Assembly: GCA_937975725.1 (NCBI GenBank)
Contig: CALJUL010000042.1
Location: 26,799 to 90,798, forward strand
Source: an uncultured Pseudoxanthomonas sp.
GTDB lineage: Bacteria > Pseudomonadota > Gammaproteobacteria > Xanthomonadales > Xanthomonadaceae
Direction: 5' to 3'
DNA: 64,000 bases
Below are positions 34,175 through 43,347 of the stretch, piece by piece. Position numbers and translations under genes: made by a program. The notes under the pieces were generated by a model. That model searched no databases. It was not told the origin of the DNA and was given only the letters and a program-made list of their open reading frames with translations. The first letter of the stretch is position 1. Every line of letters starts with the position of its first letter.

Positions 34175-35536
34175 TCAGGTCTGGAACAGCAAGGCAACGG
34201 CGCGCTCAGGCTCGCGCGCGAACGCCAGCAACCGCTCGGCCTGCGGCGCCGGACAGAGCGCGCCGAGCTTGGCGCGGAACAGCGCCTGGCGGCCCGGCGC
34301 ATCCAGCCCGTCCTGCGGGCCTTCGCACGCCTGCGCATCGATTTCCCGGTCACCCTGGAACAGCCGGACGACCGCCGGGAAACCGCCGGTGGCCTGTTGC
34401 CGTGCGCTCAGTTCGGGGCTGGCGTAGAGCTCCACACGCTGCATCAGGGCCTGCACCGCAGGATCGTCCAGCGCCGGCGCCTCGAAATCGGCCAGGCCCG
34501 AGCGCGCGCGCACCAGGGCGCTGCTCACCACGTAGGGCAGGCTGAAGCGCGCCGCCAGCGAGCTGCCGATGCTGCGCGTCGAGAGCGAGCTGGCGCTGCC
34601 CTGGTTGACCTCCACGCGTATCCTGTCCACGCGCGCCAGCGGCGCCCGTTCGGTCAGCATCAACGCGGCGCGGATGGCCGACTGGCAACCGAAGCAGGCC
34701 GGGTACGGCTTGATCGCGTAACTGCCCAGGTCGGCCTGCAACGGATCGCCCAGCAGGCACTGCGGCTGCTCGGCGCCGAAACCGAAGCTGGCCAGCCAAC
34801 CGTGCTCGCCGGTCAGCGGCTGGCGCGGTCCGTCGGCGCCCGCCTCGGCCAGTTGCAGTGCCTGCACCGCATGGCGGGCGGCGAAGCCGACGGCGAGATC
34901 CTTGTCCAGGCTGTAACTGCCCACCTGCGGCGACAACCCCGCGAGCAATCCGGCGTTCAACGAACTGGCGCACAGGGCCACGCTGTTCAAGGCCAGCTCC
35001 GCATCGTCGCTCACCAGCGCCGCGGCACCCAGCGCGGCGGCGATCGGCGCGACCACCGAGGTGGTGCGGAACCCGGCACGTCCGGTGCGGTGCCCGCGAC
35101 CCAGCGCTTCGGCCAGGCGGATGTTGGCGGCGAAGGCCACCCACAGCGCATGCAGCAGGCGCGCGCCCGCGATGTCCCGCTCCTCGGCCAGCGCCAGCAG
35201 CGCCGGGACGATCACCACCGCGGCATGGCCGTTGTTGCGCGGGTTGATCAGCACTTCCTGGAAGTCCAGTGCCTCGGCGGCACAACCGTTGAGGAAGGCG
35301 GCATCGGCCGGCGCCGCGCGGTAGTCCGCGCCCCACACGACGCAGCCGTCGGCTTGCGCGGCGACCAGCGCGCGGTCCACGCGGGTGCCGCCGACCCGTT
35401 CACGGCGGGCATGGCTGGCGATGGCAAGCGTATCGGCGACCAGCACGCCGAGCACTTCGCGCACGGTTTCGGGAAGAGGTTGCCGCAACAGGGCCAGGTG
35501 GTTGTCGACCCACTGTCGATCGAGCGTCGTCGCCAT
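34175..35536 (-). CDS. MmgE/PrpD-family protein
   Basis: This 453-residue protein has the MmgE/PrpD all-helical domain (ADTLAIASHAR, then a cofactor-free active-site region around NPRNNGHAAVV) and the second domain with SYAIKPYPACFGCQSAIRAAL. Family members include 2-methylcitrate dehydratase and cis-aconitate decarboxylase, so dehydration or decarboxylation of a polycarboxylate or polyol is expected. The true substrate is not readable from the sequence. Its ATG overlaps the SDR stop (TGATG). Confidence 0.9.
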   Translation of the reverse strand: MATTLDRQWVDNHLALLRQPLPETVREVLGVLVADTLAIASHARRERVGGTRVDRALVAAQADGCVVWGADYRAAPADAAFLNGCAAEALDFQEVLINPRNNGHAAVVIVPALLALAEERDIAGARLLHALWVAFAANIRLAEALGRGHRTGRAGFRTTSVVAPIAAALGAAALVSDDAELALNSVALCASSLNAGLLAGLSPQVGSYSLDKDLAVGFAARHAVQALQLAEAGADGPRQPLTGEHGWLASFGFGAEQPQCLLGDPLQADLGSYAIKPYPACFGCQSAIRAALMLTERAPLARVDRIRVEVNQGSASSLSTRSIGSSLAARFSLPYVVSSALVRARSGLADFEAPALDDPAVQALMQRVELYASPELSARQQATGGFPAVVRLFQGDREIDAQACEGPQDGLDAPGRQALFRAKLGALCPAPQAERLLAFAREPERAVALLFQT

Positions 35537-36267
35537 CACTCCACCCCGTTGGCCATGATGCCGCCGTCGATCACGAAGTCGCAGCCGTTGGCGTAGCCCA
35601 GCGCCGGACCGGCCAGCGCGCGGATCGCGCGGCCGATCTCCGCGGGTTCGACCAGGCGACGCGCCGGTATTCGCGCCAGCAGGCGCTGTTCGTCCAGGCG
35701 CCCGGCCTGCAACGCCCGCTCCACCATCGCGGTGCGCGTATAGCCCGGACTCACCGAGATGGCGCGCACGCCGTGTTCGGCGAAATCCAGCGCCAGCACC
35801 TCGGTCAGTGCCACCACCGCGGCCTTGCTCGCCACATAGCTGGCACGGCCGGGACCGGAGCGATGGGCGACGAAGGAGGCGACATTGACGATGAGCCCGG
35901 CGCCGGAAGCCTTGAGCGCGGGAAAGGCCGCCTGGCAGCAATAGAAGGTGCCACTGAGGTTGGTGTCGATCACCGCGCGCCAGTCCTCCGCCGCCAGGCT
36001 GGCGGCGTGGCCGCGGCGGGCGATGCCGGCGCAGTTGACCAGCAGGTCGAGGGACGGCAGATGCGCGGCGGCGGCCTGCACCCCGGCCGGGTCGCGGATG
36101 TCCACGGCACGGATCGGGAAGGCCTGCCCGGTATCTCCGTGCAGGTCCCAGCCGATCACCTGGTCGCCGCTTTCGAGGAAGGCCAGCGCCACGGCCTGGC
36201 CGATGCCGCTGGCGGCACCGGTGACCAGCACGCGCCGCGGCGGCGGGGAGGAAGGGGGAAGGTTCAC
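35536..36267 (-). CDS. Short-chain dehydrogenase/reductase, EntA-like
   Basis: The 243-residue product starts at a GTG behind GGGAG and overlaps the upstream stop (GTGA). The cofactor loop VTGAASGIGQAVALAF, the NCAGI motif, the catalytic Ser in NVASFVAH and the YVASKAAVV (YxxxK) are intact. The short loop between strand 2 and the DIRD motif (VIGWDLHGDTGQAFPIRAVD) resembles EntA (2,3-dihydro-2,3-dihydroxybenzoate dehydrogenase). Next to an EntB-type isochorismatase this is suggestive: together they could aromatise a cyclohexadiene diol. The substrate is inferred only. Confidence 0.88.
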   Translation of the reverse strand: MNLPPSSPPPRRVLVTGAASGIGQAVALAFLESGDQVIGWDLHGDTGQAFPIRAVDIRDPAGVQAAAAHLPSLDLLVNCAGIARRGHAASLAAEDWRAVIDTNLSGTFYCCQAAFPALKASGAGLIVNVASFVAHRSGPGRASYVASKAAVVALTEVLALDFAEHGVRAISVSPGYTRTAMVERALQAGRLDEQRLLARIPARRLVEPAEIGRAIRALAGPALGYANGCDFVIDGGIMANGVE

Positions 36268-37520
36268 AACAAGGCTCCCTGTTCGATCAAGGTCTGTTGC
36301 ACCGCCTGCAGCGGTGCACGACTGCCGGGGGACGACAGCGCGGCGGCCACGCCGGCGGCATGGCCGGTGGCGAAGGCGCAGCCCATCACGCGGACCGAGC
36401 CGAAGGCGGCGTCGTCCGCGCCGATGCTGCTGCCGGCCAGCCAGAGGTTGCCGCCGGCATCGGGCTGGAGGGCGCCGTAGCGCACGTGAAACCAGTCGTC
36501 GCCGGCGATCCAGCGGTACTCGGTGACGCCCGGGCGCGGATGCAGTTCGCCGGGCCAGCCGGAACGGGCGATGCCGTCGGGATGGCGGCGCGCCTCCAGC
36601 AGGTCGTCGAGGACGGCATCCTGCTGCGAGGCGATGCAGTGGGTGGCGCGGATGCCCAGCGCCGGCCCAGTGATGTCCAGTTGCGCGCGCGCGAAGCCGG
36701 GCACGCAGCGGCGCAGCGAGCGCAGGTAGTCGTGGGCGATCGCGCGCGCCTGCATCTCGGCGCGGGCCAGGCTGGGGCTGCTGCCGTCGGGCAGGTCGAC
36801 GTCGACCATCATCGCCCAGCACGCGTCGCTCCACGGCAGCGGCACGAAATAGCCGCCGTTGCTGCGGGCCAGCGACGTGCCGGTGCGCTGCCGGTAGTCC
36901 GCGGCCGCCCTGCGCAGGTCGTCGCGGCCGTACGCGCACGCCGGATCCAGCCCGGACAGCCGCGCGGTCAACGTCGCCGCCTGGCGCCGCGGGCGCATGC
37001 GTTCGGGCCAGGCCAGCGCGGCCAGGTTGGCGTTGCCGGTGGCGTCCACCACGTGCGTCGCGCGCACCTCGAACATGCCTTGCGGGTCCACGCAGTGCAG
37101 GCTGTCGATGCATTCGCCCTGCCCTTCCACCGCCGCCACCCGGCAGTGCAGCAGGGGTTCGACGCCGGCGGCCAGCACCAGGCCGTCGAGCGCGTGCTTG
37201 AGCCGCTCCGGGTCGAGCAGGATGATCCAGTTGCCCGTGCTCTGCTTGTTCGGTGCCACCTCGTGGCCCAGTGCCTGCAAGGCGTCCAGCACGCGCTGGC
37301 CGACGCCGGCGACCACCTGGCTCGGCCGCTCGCCGCGCGTGTAGAAGCCGCAGTAGGACTGGACGCCGGCCACCGTGGCGGTGCCGCCGAGGAAACCGTA
37401 AGCCTCGACCAGGGCCACCCGCGCGCCGCAGGCGGCGGCGCCGAGCGCGGCGGCCACGCCGGCCGCGCCGCCGCCGACCACCGCCACGTCCACGTGCAGC
37501 GGCGGACGCCCGGCGTTCAC
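36264..37520 (-). CDS. FAD-dependent oxidoreductase (FAD_oxidored family)
   Basis: The protein has 418 residues. The N-terminal dinucleotide loop is VAVVGGGAAGVAAALGAAA with an acidic end (ALVEAYGFLGG). HVVDATGNANLAALA and a C-terminal GSSIGADDAAFGSVRVMGCAFATG complete the FAD-binding pattern of the PF12831-type family. It lacks a signal peptide and should act in the cytoplasm. It is coupled to the ABC ATPase gene upstream (4-base overlap) and the SDR downstream (4-base overlap). Confidence 0.9.
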   Translation of the reverse strand: MNAGRPPLHVDVAVVGGGAAGVAAALGAAACGARVALVEAYGFLGGTATVAGVQSYCGFYTRGERPSQVVAGVGQRVLDALQALGHEVAPNKQSTGNWIILLDPERLKHALDGLVLAAGVEPLLHCRVAAVEGQGECIDSLHCVDPQGMFEVRATHVVDATGNANLAALAWPERMRPRRQAATLTARLSGLDPACAYGRDDLRRAAADYRQRTGTSLARSNGGYFVPLPWSDACWAMMVDVDLPDGSSPSLARAEMQARAIAHDYLRSLRRCVPGFARAQLDITGPALGIRATHCIASQQDAVLDDLLEARRHPDGIARSGWPGELHPRPGVTEYRWIAGDDWFHVRYGALQPDAGGNLWLAGSSIGADDAAFGSVRVMGCAFATGHAAGVAAALSSPGSRAPLQAVQQTLIEQGALL

Positions 37521-38266
37521 AACACCTTGTCCAGGAACGCGCGCGTGCGCGCATCGGCCGGCGCGCTGAACACCTGTTCGGCCACGCCGTGCTCCACCAC
37601 CCTGCCCTGGTCCATGAAGTACAGGTAGTCGGCCGCTTCGCGGGCGAAGCGCATCTCGTGGGTGACCAGCAAGCAGGTCATGCCCTCGGCGGCGATCTCC
37701 TGGATCACCCCGAGCACTTCCTTGACGGTTTCCGGGTCCAGTGCCGCGGTCACCTCATCGAACAGCATCACCTCCGGCTGCATGCACAGGCTGCGCGCGA
37801 TCGCCACGCGCTGCTGCTGGCCGCCGGAAAGCTCGCCGGGATAGGCGCTTTCCTTGCCGGCCAGGTGCACCTTGGCCAGCAGGGCGCGGGCCTGCGCCTC
37901 GACTTCCTCGCGCGGCCGGCGCAGGACCTGGATCGGCGCCATCATCACGTTCTGCAACACGGTGCGGTGCGGGAACAGGTTGTAGCCCTGGAACACGATG
38001 CCCACGCGCCGATGCAGGGCCTGGGCGTCCAGGCGCGGATCGTCGACGCGGGTGTCGCCGACCCGCACGCTGCCGGCGTCGATCCGCGTCAGCGCGTTGA
38101 TGCAGCGCAGTACCGTGCTCTTGCCGGAACCCGAGGGGCCGATGATGCAGGCCACCTCGGAGCGCGCCACGGCCAGGTCCACGCCGTTGAGCACGGCGGT
38201 GTGGCCGAACGACTTGCGCACGCCCTTGAGTTCGATGAAGGGAGATTCGAGATCGCGGATGCTCAC
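37517..38266 (-). CDS. Polar-amino-acid-type ABC transporter ATPase
   Basis: The 249-residue product starts at a GTG; the preceding permease ends 8 bases upstream. Walker A is GPSGSGKST, the Q-loop VFQGYNLFPHRTV, the signature LSGGQQQRVAIAR, and Walker B VMLFDEVTAALDPE with an H-loop THEM. The phrase NLFPHRTVLQNVMMAPI is typical of the GlnQ/HisP group. It powers the importer formed with the two membrane subunits encoded just upstream. Confidence 0.95.
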   Translation of the reverse strand: MSIRDLESPFIELKGVRKSFGHTAVLNGVDLAVARSEVACIIGPSGSGKSTVLRCINALTRIDAGSVRVGDTRVDDPRLDAQALHRRVGIVFQGYNLFPHRTVLQNVMMAPIQVLRRPREEVEAQARALLAKVHLAGKESAYPGELSGGQQQRVAIARSLCMQPEVMLFDEVTAALDPETVKEVLGVIQEIAAEGMTCLLVTHEMRFAREAADYLYFMDQGRVVEHGVAEQVFSAPADARTRAFLDKVL

Positions 38267-38274
38267 GGGGCTAC

Positions 38275-38949
38275 CTACCTGCCTGCCCAGCGGCGCTCCA
38301 GCGAGCGCGCCAGCAGGGAAATGGGAAAGATGTAGAGGAAGAACACCAGCAGCACCAGACCGTGCACCGGCAACAACAGGTCGGTGCGCGCCTCGGCGGC
38401 GAGCACCTCGCGGGCCACGCTGAGGCCCTCGCTGACGCCGACCAGGCTGCCCAGCGCGGTCGACATGGTGACCACGCAGTACAGCCCCATCGCCGGCGGC
38501 AGCATCAGCCGCGCCGCCTGCGGCAGGATCACGCGCCGCAGCCGCGCCACCGGGCCGTAGCCCAGCGCGGCGGCGGCCTCCCATTGCGCCAGCGGCACCG
38601 CACGCAGGCCGCCGCGCACGATCTCGGACACGTTGCCGGTGGCCGGCAGGGTCAGCGCCAGCACCGCCTTGAACCAGGCCGGCAGCGGCCAGCCGGCGCC
38701 GATGGCCAGTTCGTAGGGCAGCAACTGCATGACGAAGAACATCACCACCAGCCAGGGCGCATTGCGCAGCAACTGGGTGAGCAGGTACGCGGGCCGGCTC
38801 AGCAATGCCGACGGCGACAACTGGGCGGCTCCCAAAAGCGTGCCGAACAGGCAGGCCAGCGCCATGGCCAGCACGCCCATGCCTAGGTTGACCGACAACC
38901 CGCGCCCCAGCAGCGGCAGCCACGGCCACAGGGCGTCGACCACGCTCAC
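38275..38949 (-). CDS. Polar-amino-acid-type ABC transporter permease
   Basis: This 224-residue inner-membrane protein has about five hydrophobic segments and the ATPase-docking EAA loop (WEAAAALGYGPVARLRRVIL). It belongs to the HisM/GlnP group. It overlaps the fused binding-protein/permease gene by 4 bases, so the heterodimeric channel is made from one message. Confidence 0.93.
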   Translation of the reverse strand: MSVVDALWPWLPLLGRGLSVNLGMGVLAMALACLFGTLLGAAQLSPSALLSRPAYLLTQLLRNAPWLVVMFFVMQLLPYELAIGAGWPLPAWFKAVLALTLPATGNVSEIVRGGLRAVPLAQWEAAAALGYGPVARLRRVILPQAARLMLPPAMGLYCVVTMSTALGSLVGVSEGLSVAREVLAAEARTDLLLPVHGLVLLVFFLYIFPISLLARSLERRWAGR

Positions 38950-40532
38950 AGGCTCTGCCCCGGCAGGCGCAGGCGCCGTTCCAGACGCGCGAGGCCCGCG
39001 GCCAGCAACGCCATCAGGGCGAAGTAGGTCAGCAGCACCAGCAGCATCATCTCCACCACGTTGTTGAGTTCGCTCCAGATTTCCTGCGCGCTGTAGAGCA
39101 CCTCGGGCACCGCCACGGCGTAGGCGATGGAGGTGCCCTTGATCATCTGCACCAGGGTGTTGCCCAGCGCCGGCAGGCTGGCGCGCAGGGCCAGCGGCAG
39201 TTCAACGTGGCACAACCGGCCCCAGCGCCCGTAGCCCAGCGCCAGCGCGGCCTCGCGGGTGGCCTTCGGCACCGCCTGGAAGCCGGCACGGAACACGTCC
39301 ACGGCGAAGGCGCCGTAATGCAGGCTGATGCACAGCGCGGCGGTGGCGAACGCGCCGGTGTACCAGGGCGAAGGACCGGCCCGGGTATCGAGCAGCAGCG
39401 ATCCGATGCCGAAATAGAGGAAGTACAACTGCGCCAGGCTCGGCGTGTTGCGCAGCAGTTCGACGTAGCCGAGGACCAGCCACCGCAGCGGACGCGGCCC
39501 GCGGGTGGCGAGCGCGCCGGCCAGGCCGATGACGCACGAGACCACCATGCACAACAGCGCCAGCCGCAACGTGGTGAGGATGCCTTCGTAGAACAGCCGG
39601 GCCGACCAGCCGTCGTGGAACACGCTGAAGTTCCAGCCGCTGTCGCGGGAGAATTCCGCGAAGGCCGCCGCCACGTGCCGCAGCACGCGCGGCACGCCCG
39701 CCTCGTCCAGGCCGCCGCGCGGCGCAGCGGACACGTCCAGCACCGGCTTGTGCGGCAGCTTGTAACGCGTCTCCAGGCGTTCCAGCAGCCCTTCGCTGCG
39801 CCATTGCCGCGAGTAGCCGTCGAGCAGCGCACGGAACTCGGGATCGCCATGGGCGATCGCCATGCTCCACGGCGCCTCGAAGACCGGCGGCAGGACAATG
39901 GCGAAGTCCGCCCACTGCGCCGAGTCGTGCAGGCGCAGGCGCGCCACCGCTTCGTCCATCACCTGGCCCACGCAACGGCCGTCGCGCAGCGCCTGCGCGC
40001 TCTCGGTGAGGCCGGCGAAGGCCAGGATGCGCACGCCGTAGCGCTCGGCCACGGCCTGGTTGTAGGTGGAACCATGGCTGCTGCACAGCGCCTGGCCGCG
40101 CAGGCTTTCCCAACTGGCCGGCGCATTGTCGCGGCGGCCCAGCAGCACGGCGCCGGAGCTGTAGAAATTCGGCGCGATGAAGTCCACCAGGCGCTGGCGC
40201 TCGGGGGTGACGCTGAAGCCGGTGATGATCAGGTCGCACTTGCCCTGGTCGAGGAACACCACGCGGTTGGCGCCGCTGGTGGGGACGGTCTGCCGGCGCA
40301 GCGGCCGGCCGAGTTCCAGCGACAGGCGCCGGCGGATGTCCTCGGCCAGGTCGATGTTGAAGCCGAGCGCCTCGCCGTTCGGACTGAGGTAGGCGAACGG
40401 CCGGTTCTCGACGTTGGTGCAGACGTTGAGCACGCCCTTGGCGGCGATGCGTTGCAGCACCGGCCCCGCCTCGACCCTGCCGCCCAGGGCCAGCGCGAGG
40501 ACGCCGGCCAGGGCCAGGAGCCAGCCTCTCAC
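38946..40532 (-). CDS. Fused substrate-binding protein and ABC permease
   Basis: The 528-residue product starts at a GTG that overlaps the TonB-receptor stop (GTGA). After a signal sequence (about residues 1-24) comes a family-3 solute-binding domain (about 25-260, GVLNVCTNVENRPFAYLSPN, then FNIDLAEDIRRRL). From about residue 300 a five-segment permease with an EAA loop REAALALGYGRWGRLCHVEL follows. This tethered design keeps the receptor on the transporter. Family-3 domains bind polar amino acids or small acids; which one is not visible. Confidence 0.92.
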   Translation of the reverse strand: MRGWLLALAGVLALALGGRVEAGPVLQRIAAKGVLNVCTNVENRPFAYLSPNGEALGFNIDLAEDIRRRLSLELGRPLRRQTVPTSGANRVVFLDQGKCDLIITGFSVTPERQRLVDFIAPNFYSSGAVLLGRRDNAPASWESLRGQALCSSHGSTYNQAVAERYGVRILAFAGLTESAQALRDGRCVGQVMDEAVARLRLHDSAQWADFAIVLPPVFEAPWSMAIAHGDPEFRALLDGYSRQWRSEGLLERLETRYKLPHKPVLDVSAAPRGGLDEAGVPRVLRHVAAAFAEFSRDSGWNFSVFHDGWSARLFYEGILTTLRLALLCMVVSCVIGLAGALATRGPRPLRWLVLGYVELLRNTPSLAQLYFLYFGIGSLLLDTRAGPSPWYTGAFATAALCISLHYGAFAVDVFRAGFQAVPKATREAALALGYGRWGRLCHVELPLALRASLPALGNTLVQMIKGTSIAYAVAVPEVLYSAQEIWSELNNVVEMMLLVLLTYFALMALLAAGLARLERRLRLPGQSL

Positions 40533-42925
40533 CACCGGTAGCTGGCCTTGAGGTAGTAGAACGCGCCGTTGATGCCGAACGGCGAGTAGGAGATGTACTT
40601 GACGTTCTGGTACCCCGGGTTGTTCAGGCTGTTGCGCTTGTCCGGATAGACGTCGCCGACGTTGTCGCCGCCGGCGGTGAACTCCCAGCTTTCCAGGCGG
40701 TAGCTGGCGGACAGGTCGAGCACCCATTTACCGTCGTAGCGCTGGTCGAAGTTCGGGCCGGTGTTGCTGATGGCGACGAAGCTGCCGTAGCGCACCAGGT
40801 TGCCGTGCAGGTTCCAACTGCCGATGCTGTAGTCGCTGCCCAGCGACAGCTTGCTGCGCGGCGTGCTGTCGGTGAGCACGCCGTACCGGTCGCGGCGGTC
40901 GATGCGCTGCAGGGTCAGCCCGTTGTCGTCCAGCACGGCCGGGTTGGGCTTCACGTCGGTCACCTTGGTGCGCGCGTAGGAGTAACCGAGCGAACTGTTC
41001 AGCCGGCCGCCGTGGGCGAAGCGGTGGCGGTACTGGGCCACCATGTCGACGCCGGTGGTGGTGGTGTCCACCGCGTTGGTGAAGTAGCGCACCGACTGGT
41101 ACAGCCCGCTGGGGATGCCGTTGGCCGCCAGGTAGGCCTGGGCCACGGGAGTCTGCACGTTCAGGGTGCTGGACAGGGTGATGCGGTCGTCGATGCGGAT
41201 GCGGTACGCGTCGAGCGTCGCGCTGAAGGCGTCGGTGGGCTGCAAGACCAGGCCGGCGCTGACGTTCTGCGAGTTCTCGGCCTTCAGGTCCTCGGCGCCG
41301 AGCAGGCGCGCCACCGGGTCGTTCACTGGCGCGGTGCGCTGGTCCTGGAAAGCGTTGATGGTCGTGTTCAACGCGCTGGCGGTCGCCGCGTAGTGCTGCT
41401 GCGCCAGCGCGGGGGCGCGGAAGCCGGTGGAGACGCTGCCGCGCACCGCCACCTTCGAAGTGAAATCGTAGCGGTTGGAGAACGAACCGGTGGTGGCGCC
41501 GCCGAAGTCGCTGTAGCGGTCGTGGCGCAGGGCCAGCGAGGAGCGCCACTTGTCGGTGAAGTTGGTTTCCATGTCCAGGTACACGCCGACCAAGTCGCGC
41601 CTGAAGTCGCCGCTGTCCCCCGGCTTGAAGCCGGAGAAGCCCTCCACGCCGGTGCCGTAGTAGGAATTCGCTTCGCCGGCGCTTTCCTTGTAGGTCTGGT
41701 GCTGGTACTCCACGCCCGCGGCCACCGACAGCGGGTTGGCCAGGCCGGGCACGTCCAGCGCATTGCTCAGGGCGAACTGGTACACCGCCAGGCTGCTGTC
41801 GAGGGTGCCGTCGTAGAAGTTCTGCTGGCGATTGCCGGTGTCGCGGAAGAGGTAGCGGTTGAGCGAATCCCGGGTATGGAAGTCGATCATGTTCCGCCCG
41901 TAGTCGACGCTGGCATCCCACTTCCAGCCACCGGCCAGGTCGCCCTTGATGCCCAGCACGATCGAGCGGTCCTCGCTCTCCGCGTGCAGGCGCGGCCGGT
42001 AGCCGTCGGGATGGGCCTGGGCGTCGTAGGTGGAAGCGCGACCGTTGCGGAAGGCGTCCCAGGTGTCGCCGTCGGCACGATTGTAGGAGACGAAGCCGTA
42101 GGCGCTGACGCTGTCGCTGAAAGCGTATTCGGCGTTCACCAGCGCCTTGGCGTTCTTCACCTGCGGATCGCCCAGCCGGTAGGTGATGCCGCCGTAGCCC
42201 GGCGCGCCGGGATTGCGCAGGTCGGGGCCGGCGCGGTTGGTGAAGTCGTTGGAGTTGCCTTCGAAGCTGACGTGCACCGCGCCGCGGTCGCCCAGCGCGA
42301 AGCCGGCGTCGCTGTCGAGGTGGCGCTGGGTACCGTCGCCCTCGCGGTACTGGCCGAGGCTGAAAGTCACCTGCCCGCTCTCGGCGTCGCTCTTCAGGAT
42401 GATGTTGATCACGCCGGCGATGGCGTCAGAACCGTAGCGCGCCGAGGCGCCGTCGCTGAGCACCTCGACGTGGTCGATGGCGGAAATGGGGATGGTGTTC
42501 AGGTCCACCGGCGCCGAACCGCGGCCCTGGGTCACGTTGGTGTTGAGGAAGGCGCTGGTATGGCGGCGCTTGCCGTTGACCAGGACCAGCACCTGGTCCG
42601 GACCCAGGCCGCGCATCTGCGCCGGGCGGATGATGCCTGTGAAGCCGGAACTGGCCGGACGCGGGAAGTTCAGCGAAGGCACCAGGCGCGACAGCGCCTC
42701 GCCCAGTTCGCTGCTGCCGCTGCCCTCCAGCGCCTGCGCCGAGACCACCTGGATCGGCTGCAGCGACTCCGCCGCGGTGCGGTTCTCCGCGCGCGTGCCG
42801 GTCACCACCACCGGGTTCATCGTCTGGGTCGCGTCCGTGTCCTGGGCGCATGCGCTGCCGGCCGCGATGATGTTGAGGATGGCGAAAGCGAGTTTCTGCA
42901 CCGCGAATCTGTTGCCTGGCTTCAT
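40529..42925 (-). CDS. TonB-dependent outer-membrane receptor
   Basis: The product has 798 residues, starting MKPGNRFAVQKLAF with a signal peptide ending near SACAQ. A plug domain (about residues 35-170) with NPVVVTGTRAENR and the VLVLVNGKRRHTSAF block is followed by a 22-strand-type barrel ending in the aromatic YYLKASYRW. It is the first gene of the long minus-strand operon and faces a LysR gene across a 420-base regulatory gap. It should bring the operon's substrate across the outer membrane. Confidence 0.93.
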   Translation of the reverse strand: MKPGNRFAVQKLAFAILNIIAAGSACAQDTDATQTMNPVVVTGTRAENRTAAESLQPIQVVSAQALEGSGSSELGEALSRLVPSLNFPRPASSGFTGIIRPAQMRGLGPDQVLVLVNGKRRHTSAFLNTNVTQGRGSAPVDLNTIPISAIDHVEVLSDGASARYGSDAIAGVINIILKSDAESGQVTFSLGQYREGDGTQRHLDSDAGFALGDRGAVHVSFEGNSNDFTNRAGPDLRNPGAPGYGGITYRLGDPQVKNAKALVNAEYAFSDSVSAYGFVSYNRADGDTWDAFRNGRASTYDAQAHPDGYRPRLHAESEDRSIVLGIKGDLAGGWKWDASVDYGRNMIDFHTRDSLNRYLFRDTGNRQQNFYDGTLDSSLAVYQFALSNALDVPGLANPLSVAAGVEYQHQTYKESAGEANSYYGTGVEGFSGFKPGDSGDFRRDLVGVYLDMETNFTDKWRSSLALRHDRYSDFGGATTGSFSNRYDFTSKVAVRGSVSTGFRAPALAQQHYAATASALNTTINAFQDQRTAPVNDPVARLLGAEDLKAENSQNVSAGLVLQPTDAFSATLDAYRIRIDDRITLSSTLNVQTPVAQAYLAANGIPSGLYQSVRYFTNAVDTTTTGVDMVAQYRHRFAHGGRLNSSLGYSYARTKVTDVKPNPAVLDDNGLTLQRIDRRDRYGVLTDSTPRSKLSLGSDYSIGSWNLHGNLVRYGSFVAISNTGPNFDQRYDGKWVLDLSASYRLESWEFTAGGDNVGDVYPDKRNSLNNPGYQNVKYISYSPFGINGAFYYLKASYRW

Positions 42926-43109
42926 GGGAAACACCCCTGACGAGACTCGGCCTGCTCGCCGGCGACGAGCCGTGCGCGAGCAATCCGGGAAGTGGACGAT
43001 GACGGAGGGCACGGGGCCCCTCTCCTCTCCGAGCGTGGCTTTCCAAGCCAGTGGCACAACGCAGTCAGCCCGGCAGGAACACGCTAATTGCAATCCCGGC
43101 AGAAAAACA

Positions 43110-43122
43110 TTGAATTTTTCAA
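43110..43122. promoter_or_regulatory. Candidate LysR-type operator
   Basis: TTGAATTTTTCAA is a perfect 5-bp inverted repeat fitting the T-N11-A LysR box. It lies in the divergent region between the TonB receptor and the LysR gene, about 185 bases before the receptor start. Confidence 0.5.
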
Positions 43123-43347
43123 GGCAAGCGTTCACCTTTTGTCATGTAGTCCGCTTGCCGGTACCGCTTGAGGAAAACCCCGCCAAGCCGATGCGCTCCG
43201 TCGCGACAGCCAGCCACCGCCGCCATGATGTTTGGAACATGGCCGTTGTGAACGTGGCAGGCGCACCCGGCGGACCGGGCGGGAAATTTACCCGCACAGG
43301 CATCCTGCGTAGGCTACGGTCCCTCGATACCCCGTCCGGACAGTTCG

